The notes under the pieces were generated by a model. The model was given only the letters and a program-made list of their open reading frames with translations, made no database searches and had not been told where the DNA came from. Of a stretch of DNA of 10,164 nt, positions 6,204 to 10,164 are shown one piece after another (position 1 is the stretch's first letter; each line of letters starts with the position of its first letter). This DNA comes from Deltaproteobacteria bacterium. GTDB taxonomy: Bacteria > Desulfobacterota > Binatia > DP-6. Both the position numbers and the translations under genes were made by a program. The stretch lies in NCBI GenBank assembly GCA_005879245.1, contig VBLA01000088.1, positions 1-10,164 of the forward strand. The letters run 5' to 3'.

Positions 6204-6841
6204 GACGGCGCCTCGCCCACGATGGTGGTGCCCGCCCGAACGCGATCGCCCGGGCGGACCGCCGGGCGGACCTCCGGCGGAAGGAAGAGGTCGACGCGCG
6301 AGCCGAACATGATGAGACCGAGGCGCTCACCGCGGCGGACGCGATCCCCCGCCCCCACGCGACAGACGATGCGGCGCGCCAGGGCGCCCGCGATCTGCAC
6401 GAGGAGATAGCGCCGCCCGCCGCTCGCGAGCACGAGTGCGTTGCGCTCGTTGTCGAGCGAGGCCTTGTCGGCGAACGCCGCGCGGAACTTCCCCGGAGTG
6501 TGGCGCACCGCCTCGATCGTACCGGATACCGGCGCGCGGTTCACGTGCACATCGAGCGGCGACATGAAGATGCTGATCCGCGTGGCCGGAGCGTTGAGGA
6601 AGCGCTCCTCGCGCTCCGGGCTCACCGCGAGGACTCTCCCGTCTGCCGGAGAGACCACGAGCCGCTCGTCGGTCGGCGCGACGCGCTCGGGGTCGCGGAA
6701 GAAGAAGAGACAGAAACCGACGGCGAGGACGAGGGGCAGGACCGCCACCGGGTGGCCCGCGAGCACCCCGATCGCGGCCACCGGGCCCAGGGTGCCGGCC
6801 GCCATCCCGATCACCGGCCAGCCGTCGCGTGCGATCGTCAC
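6200..6841 (-). CDS. psd: Phosphatidylserine decarboxylase (short, archaeal-type Psd)
   Basis: Psd decarboxylates phosphatidylserine to phosphatidylethanolamine at the membrane. The 213-aa size fits the short proenzyme type (PSD-A). An N-terminal hydrophobic stretch (about 11-48) ends in FFFRDPERV (46-54). Catalytic landmarks: SPADGRV with Asp67, DVHVNRAP with His99, and the self-cleavage site FGSRVDLFLP, where Ser181 would become the pyruvoyl group of the alpha chain. This Gly-Ser replaces the LGST of the long enzymes. The start is GTG at 6841-6839, sharing one base with the ilvC stop (TAGTG), without a clear ribosome site, so translation is probably coupled to ilvC. PssA, encoded next with a GTGA overlap, supplies its substrate. 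Confidence 0.94.
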   Translation of the reverse strand: MTIARDGWPVIGMAAGTLGPVAAIGVLAGHPVAVLPLVLAVGFCLFFFRDPERVAPTDERLVVSPADGRVLAVSPEREERFLNAPATRISIFMSPLDVHVNRAPVSGTIEAVRHTPGKFRAAFADKASLDNERNALVLASGGRRYLLVQIAGALARRIVCRVGAGDRVRRGERLGLIMFGSRVDLFLPPEVRPAVRPGDRVRAGTTIVGEAPS

Positions 6842-7749
6842 TAGTTGCGCGACCGGTCCACCAGCCGGTCCGCGGCGAGCCAGGGCATCAGGCCGCGGAG
6901 CTTCGCACCCACCTCCTCGACCTTGTGGTTGGCCGCCTCCTTCCGCAGCTCGCGGAAGTGCGGCAGGCCGCACCGGTACTCCGTGATCCACTCGTCGGCG
7001 AACTTGCCCGACTGGATGTCGGCGAGGAGCGCCTTCATCGCCGCACGCGTCTCCCCCCCGATCACGCGCTTGCCCCGCGTCATGTCGCCGTACTCGGCCG
7101 TGTTGCTGATCGAGTAGCGCATGTTGGCGATGCCGCCCTCGTAGATCAGGTCGACGATGAGCTTCACCTCGTGCAGGCACTCGAAGTACGCCATCTCGGG
7201 AGAATAGCCGGCCTCGACGAGGGTTTCGAACCCGGCCCGGATGAGCTCGGTGAGCCCCCCGCAGAGCACCGCCTGCTCGCCGAACAGATCCGTCTCGGTC
7301 TCCTCCTTGAACGTCGTCTCGAGCACGCCGGCGCGTGTGCCCCCGATCGCCTTGGCGTAGGCGAGTCCCACCTGCTGCGTGTCGCCGCTCGGATCCTGCG
7401 CGATGGCGAGGAGACAGGGCACCCCTCGCCCCTTCTGGTACTCGCTCCGCACGAGGTGCCCCGGCCCCTTCGGCGCCACCATGAAGACGTTCACGTCGGC
7501 GGGTGGCATGATCTTCTTGTAGTGGATGTTGAAGCCGTGGCCGAAGGCCAGGTACTTGCCGGGTCGGAGGCCGGGCGCCAGGTCGCGCTCGTATATCTCC
7601 GCCCCCTGCTCGTCGGGGACGAGCACCATGACGATGTCGCCCTCGCGCCCTGCGGTGGCCGCGTGCCCTTGGCTCCCGTAGCCGATGATGGCGATCGGCT
7701 TCCGCCCGAGTCGCTCGAGGCTCGCGTCCTGGTCGTTGAAGATCTTCAC
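6841..7749 (-). CDS. ilvC: Ketol-acid reductoisomerase IlvC with a 36-residue gap in the NAD(P)H-binding domain
   Basis: IlvC converts acetolactate and acetohydroxybutyrate to the dihydroxy acids of valine/leucine and isoleucine synthesis, using Mg2+ and NAD(P)H. The protein is a class I enzyme of 302 aa, whereas about 338 is usual. The nucleotide motif [10 protein letters not shown] (21-30) is followed at once by [17 protein letters not shown]; the segment that normally holds the rest of helix 1, strand 2 and the phosphate-binding 'GLRxGS' loop is missing, in frame, at about 7636-7665. Everything else aligns: His71, Lys94, metal ligands Asp154, Glu158, Glu190, Glu194, and Ser215, each offset by exactly 36 from Pseudomonas numbering (from memory). 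It starts at GTG 7749, overlapping the ilvN stop as GTGA. It may be inactive, altered in cofactor use, or misassembled. Confidence 0.93.
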   Translation of the reverse strand: MKIFNDQDASLERLGRKPIAIIGYGSQGHAATAGREGDIVMVLVPDEQGAEIYERDLAPGLRPGKYLAFGHGFNIHYKKIMPPADVNVFMVAPKGPGHLVRSEYQKGRGVPCLLAIAQDPSGDTQQVGLAYAKAIGGTRAGVLETTFKEETETDLFGEQAVLCGGLTELIRAGFETLVEAGYSPEMAYFECLHEVKLIVDLIYEGGIANMRYSISNTAEYGDMTRGKRVIGGETRAAMKALLADIQSGKFADEWITEYRCGLPHFRELRKEAANHKVEEVGAKLRGLMPWLAADRLVDRSRN

Positions 7750-8264
7750 GCTGCACGCTCCTTGTCCTTGGTCTCGACCGTGAGGAGGCGCGCGCCGCGG
7801 AACATCGCCACCTTTCCGGTGCGAACGATCTCCTTGATGCCAATCGGCTTCAGGAGCTCGATCAATGCGTTCACCTTGTCCTCGGTCCCCGTGATCTCGA
7901 CGACATACGACGTCGGCGACACGTCGATGATCTTGGCGCGGAAGATGCCGACGATGCCCATGAGCTCCCCGCGCGTCCGCTCGTCGGCGGCCACCTTGAT
8001 CAACACGAGCTCGCGCTCGACGTGCTCGGTGTCGACGAAGTCGATCACCTTGATCACGCAGACGAGCTTGTTCAGCTGCTTCTCGATCTGCTCCAGGACC
8101 TGGTCTTCCCCGCACGTCACGAGCGTGATGCGCGACACGGTCGGGTCGAGCGTCTCGGCAACCGACAGGCTCTCGATGTTGAATCCGCGTCCGCTGAAGA
8201 GTCCCGCGACACGCGAGAGCACTCCGAACTCGTTCTCGACCAATACCGAGATCGTGTGGCGCAT
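7746..8264 (-). CDS. ilvN: Acetolactate synthase small (regulatory) subunit IlvN/IlvH
   Basis: This subunit activates the ThDP-dependent acetolactate synthase (IlvB) and confers feedback inhibition by valine. The 172-aa protein begins with an ACT domain (about 3-75): [22 protein letters not shown] and [15 protein letters not shown], the hallmark of IlvN/IlvH. The C-terminal dimerisation and activation half (about 85-165) contains [10 protein letters not shown], the [19 protein letters not shown] stretch and [10 protein letters not shown]. The ATG at 8264-8262 comes 8 nt after the DUF465 stop; its ribosome site is weak (GAGA). The catalytic ilvB gene that usually precedes ilvN is not adjacent, its place being taken by the small DUF465 gene, so IlvB must be encoded elsewhere. 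Confidence 0.96.
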   Translation of the reverse strand: MRHTISVLVENEFGVLSRVAGLFSGRGFNIESLSVAETLDPTVSRITLVTCGEDQVLEQIEKQLNKLVCVIKVIDFVDTEHVERELVLIKVAADERTRGELMGIVGIFRAKIIDVSPTSYVVEITGTEDKVNALIELLKPIGIKEIVRTGKVAMFRGARLLTVETKDKERAA

Positions 8265-8272
8265 GACGTCTC

Positions 8273-8497
8273 TCAGTGCGGGCGGTACCGGGAGAGGATC
8301 TCCATGATCTTGTCCTTGCCCGCGAGCTTGAGCTTCTGGAGGCGCTTCTTCTCGAGCTCTTCCTCGGGCGTGAGGTAGAGCTTCTGCTGGAAGACCTCCA
8401 GGCGCTGTTCGAGGTCGACGTGCTCCTCGTAGTAGCGCCGGAGCTCGGGCTCGCGCTCAAGCAGGGTCCCGATGAGCTCCTCGTCCTTTTTCTCCAT
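8273..8497 (-). CDS. Small DUF465 (YdcH-type) coiled-coil protein
   Basis: A 74-aa, highly charged, probably all-helical protein with heptad-like Leu spacing (about 10-60). The ending [19 protein letters not shown] resembles the 'L-K-x-x-K-L-x-x-K-D-x-I' block of the DUF465/YdcH family, whose members are small cytoplasmic helical hairpins of unknown function. No signal peptide, Cys or metal motif is present. It has a strong ribosome site (GGGGGAGGAG at 8509-8500) and is the first gene behind the promoter at 8557-8531, followed 8 nt later by ilvN. A role in branched-chain amino acid synthesis is not implied by anything in the sequence. Confidence 0.8.
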   Translation of the reverse strand: MEKKDEELIGTLLEREPELRRYYEEHVDLEQRLEVFQQKLYLTPEEELEKKRLQKLKLAGKDKIMEILSRYRPH

Positions 8498-8530
8498 CGC
8501 TCCTCCCCCGCGAGAGGCGAAAGCTGGACC

Positions 8531-8557
8531 TTAATATGCCCGAAAATGCCCTGTCAA
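8531..8557 (-). promoter_or_regulatory. Probable promoter of the DUF465-ilvN-ilvC-psd-pssA operon
   Basis: TTGACA (8557-8552, exact -35 consensus) and TATTAA (8536-8531, four of six -10 positions) are separated by 15 nt, a little short. The -35 box overlaps the tsaB stop codon. The region 8524-8551 is locally AT-richer than its surroundings. The predicted start is near 8524, giving a 5' leader of about 25 nt. No attenuator or leader peptide fits in this space. Confidence 0.55.
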
Positions 8558-9249
8558 CGTGAGGCCGGCCGCGGGAGCTCCGCGTCGGGTGGACGGACGT
8601 AGACCGGCTCGAGCGCACCGAGTCCCGACTCCGGCTGGATCGCGTGGCCCGCGAGGAGCCGCTCCGCTCCGAGCCGCGCCACGACGCCGCCGCTGGGATG
8701 ATGGGTGGCGAATGGTCGGTGCGTGGCGCGGCTACCGAGCACGTCCTCGTAGGCCTGGGCCGCATCGCCGACCAGGATCGTACCCTCCTCCAGGCGGGCC
8801 GCGAGTTCCTGCGGAGCCAGCGTCGCATCCGGGGTGAGCCGGCAGGGTCTTCCCCCAGCGTCGACCCGGAAGAACGCCGCATAGACCTCTCGCTTGCGCG
8901 CATCGAGGGCGGCGCAGACCGTCTCCCCGGAAGTCGCCTCTGCCACCCAGGCGAGTGCCTCCAGGGTCGGCACCGGCACGAGCGGCAGCCTTCCCGCGAA
9001 CGCGATCCCCTTCGCGAGCGCGAGGCCGACCCGGAGACCGGTGAAGGAGCCCGGACCGATCGACACGGCGAGCGCGTCGAGGTCCTCGATCGTGCTTCCC
9101 GCCTCGGTCAGCGCACGCTCGACGAGCGTCGGCAGCGTGTCGGCGTGCGAGCGCGCCCCCCGGTGCACCGCCTCGGCGAGCACGGCCCCGTCCCGCGCGA
9201 TGCCCACCGCCGCCGTCCAGGTCGCCGTGTCGAGGCCGAGGATCAGCAG
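8554..9249 (-). CDS. tsaB: tRNA threonylcarbamoyladenosine biosynthesis protein TsaB
   Basis: TsaB is the ASKHA-fold partner of TsaD (with TsaE) in placing the threonylcarbamoyl group on A37 of ANN-decoding tRNAs. The diagnostic motif AVSIGPGSFTGLRVGLALAKG lies around residues 61-81, followed by ALDARKREVYAAFF. The family N-terminus 'ILxLDTAT' is present as ILGLDTATWTAAV, but the only ATG/GTG/TTG in reach is GTG at 9207, which would cut it off (217 aa). Two CTG codons (9249, 9246) directly precede ATC, and the next in-frame codon upstream is the rseP stop TAG three codons away. I therefore place the start at CTG 9249 (231 aa, the normal TsaB length), uncertain between 9249 and 9246. It lies 6 nt after rseP and is probably translationally coupled to it. 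Confidence 0.88.
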   Translation of the reverse strand: MLILGLDTATWTAAVGIARDGAVLAEAVHRGARSHADTLPTLVERALTEAGSTIEDLDALAVSIGPGSFTGLRVGLALAKGIAFAGRLPLVPVPTLEALAWVAEATSGETVCAALDARKREVYAAFFRVDAGGRPCRLTPDATLAPQELAARLEEGTILVGDAAQAYEDVLGSRATHRPFATHHPSGGVVARLGAERLLAGHAIQPESGLGALEPVYVRPPDAELPRPASR

Positions 9250-9255
9250 GGCCGC

Positions 9256-10164
9256 CTATCCCTGCACCAGCCGATGGATGTCGTTGTAAAAGACGAACAC
9301 CATCAGCGTGATCAGCACGAGGAGACCGACGCGTTGCGCCAGCTCGCGGTGCTGCGGCCGGAGGGGACGCCGCATCACGGCCTCCACGGTGAAGAACGCG
9401 AGATGCCCACCGTCGAGCGCGGGAATGGGGAGGAGATTCAGCACCGCGAGGTTGATCGACAGGAAGGCGAGCATGGAGAGGAAGTAACGGAAGCCGGCGC
9501 GTGCCTGCTGGCCCGCAGCGCGGGCGATCGCGATCGGACCGCCGAGCTCCCTCAGCGGAACCCGGCCGCGAAACTTGAGCTCGAGCCCCTTCACCACCAT
9601 GGTGGTAGCGGTCCAGGTCTGCTCGGCTGCCATCCCGACCGCCCTGAGCGGCCCCACGCTGGTCCACTCGTGAGAGGCCTCGATCCCGATCCGGTAGACC
9701 GATCCGAGCGACTCGCCGAACAGCGACCGGCTCTCCTGCAAGGCAGGGGTGACGTCGAGCGTGAGGTTCCCTCCGTCCCGCTCGACCTGCAAATGCAGGC
9801 GCTCGCCTTTCGAGCCGAGGACGCTCTTCGACAGCTCCTCCCACGTGGTGATCGGCTGCCCGTTCACCGCCGTGATGCGGTCCCCCCCCTGGAGCCCCAT
9901 CTCGGCAGCCGGCATACCCGGGGTCACGCCGCCGACCACCGGCGCGTTCGACGGCATGTCGACGCCGACCGCGATGAAGAGAAGCGCGTAGACCACGAAG
10001 GCGAACACGAGGTTCATCCCCGGCCCGGCAAAGACGATCGCGGCCCGCGAGCTGACCGGTTGGGTCGAGAAGGCGCGGTCCTGCTCCTCCGGCGCGACCG
10101 CCTCTCCGTCCTCGTCCTCGCCCAGCATCTTGACGTAGCCACCCATGGGCACCGCCGAGAGGGC
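9256..10164 (-). CDS. rseP: Site-2 intramembrane zinc protease RseP (C-terminal part, 5' end outside window)
   Basis: RseP (M50 family) cleaves membrane-anchored anti-sigma factors and leftover signal peptides in the inner membrane. The visible 302 residues start inside the conserved PMGGYVKMLGED segment (6-17), so the zinc-binding HExxH lies beyond the edge. Next come the FAGPGMN motif and a membrane segment (about 43-68), one PDZ domain (about 71-140, with GGVTPGMPAAEMGLQGGD), the GGPIAIA block (208-214), a membrane segment (about 226-244), the third zinc-ligand motif NLLPIPALDGGH (243-254, Asp251) and a final membrane segment (about 279-296) ending in FYNDIHRL. The single PDZ fits the shorter RseP/RasP-type rather than the two-PDZ enterobacterial form. 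tsaB follows 6 nt after the TAG. Confidence 0.95.
   Translation of the reverse strand, partial: ALSAVPMGGYVKMLGEDEDGEAVAPEEQDRAFSTQPVSSRAAIVFAGPGMNLVFAFVVYALLFIAVGVDMPSNAPVVGGVTPGMPAAEMGLQGGDRITAVNGQPITTWEELSKSVLGSKGERLHLQVERDGGNLTLDVTPALQESRSLFGESLGSVYRIGIEASHEWTSVGPLRAVGMAAEQTWTATTMVVKGLELKFRGRVPLRELGGPIAIARAAGQQARAGFRYFLSMLAFLSINLAVLNLLPIPALDGGHLAFFTVEAVMRRPLRPQHRELAQRVGLLVLITLMVFVFYNDIHRLVQG

Noticed and set aside
6829..8307. Plus-strand open frame of 492 codons over ilvC and ilvN
   Set aside because: Antisense shadow; the opposite strand encodes textbook IlvC and IlvN proteins.
9256..9258. Readthrough of the TAG that separates rseP and tsaB, which share a reading frame, to form a fusion
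   Set aside because: The rseP protein ends at the usual place for its family, and TsaB is a cytosolic protein of normal length when started just downstream; no recoding signal is visible.

Overview
This is a high-GC bacterial segment (about two thirds G+C by eye) in which every intact gene is on the minus strand. Read from the right edge leftward (5'->3' of the genes) the order is rseP (5' end cut off by the window) - tsaB - small DUF465/YdcH-type protein - ilvN - ilvC - psd - pssA - [393-nt leader/intergenic region] - leuA - leuC - leuD - leuB - an Asd/USG-1-family gene (3' end cut off). The block ilvN-ilvC-psd-pssA-leuA-leuC-leuD-leuB-asd is an arrangement I associate with Deltaproteobacteria and related high-GC lineages (Geobacter-like order; Binatota, Myxococcota, Methylomirabilota/Rokubacteria are candidates). 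The exact phylum is inference.

Region 1 (9256-10164): C-terminal part of the site-2 protease RseP, followed 6 nt later by tsaB, a tRNA t6A-modification factor whose conserved N-terminus can only be included by a non-standard CTG start. Region 2 (5394-8497): an operon with a promoter overlapping the end of tsaB, encoding a small coiled-coil protein, the acetolactate synthase regulatory subunit, ketol-acid reductoisomerase, and the two enzymes that turn CDP-diacylglycerol into phosphatidylserine and then phosphatidylethanolamine. The genes touch or overlap (GTGA, TAGTG junctions). Region 3 (5001-5393): the regulatory region of the leu operon. It holds a good sigma70-type promoter, a 25-codon leucine-rich leader peptide, a strong intrinsic terminator and a further 12-bp hairpin, i.e. 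a ribosome-mediated leucine attenuator. On the opposite strand lies a short remnant of a response-regulator receiver domain. Region 4 (1-5000): leuA, leuC, leuD, leuB, with ATGA overlaps or tiny gaps, giving the complete leucine branch from 2-ketoisovalerate to 2-ketoisocaproate, then an Asd-family gene.

The functional theme is branched-chain amino acid synthesis (valine/isoleucine steps by IlvN/IlvC, leucine steps by LeuA/C/D/B) with phospholipid head-group synthesis embedded in it. No ilvB (catalytic acetolactate synthase subunit) is present in the window.

The points most worth a second look are: ilvC lacks about 36 residues of its NADPH-binding Rossmann region while keeping every catalytic residue; the Asd-family protein lacks the catalytic cysteine; the leu attenuator appears to have a leaderless leader peptide and three competing hairpins; tsaB seems to use CTG; and a receiver-domain fragment survives next to the leu promoter. 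I see no mobile element, CRISPR array, tRNA or rRNA, and no clearly new multi-gene system.
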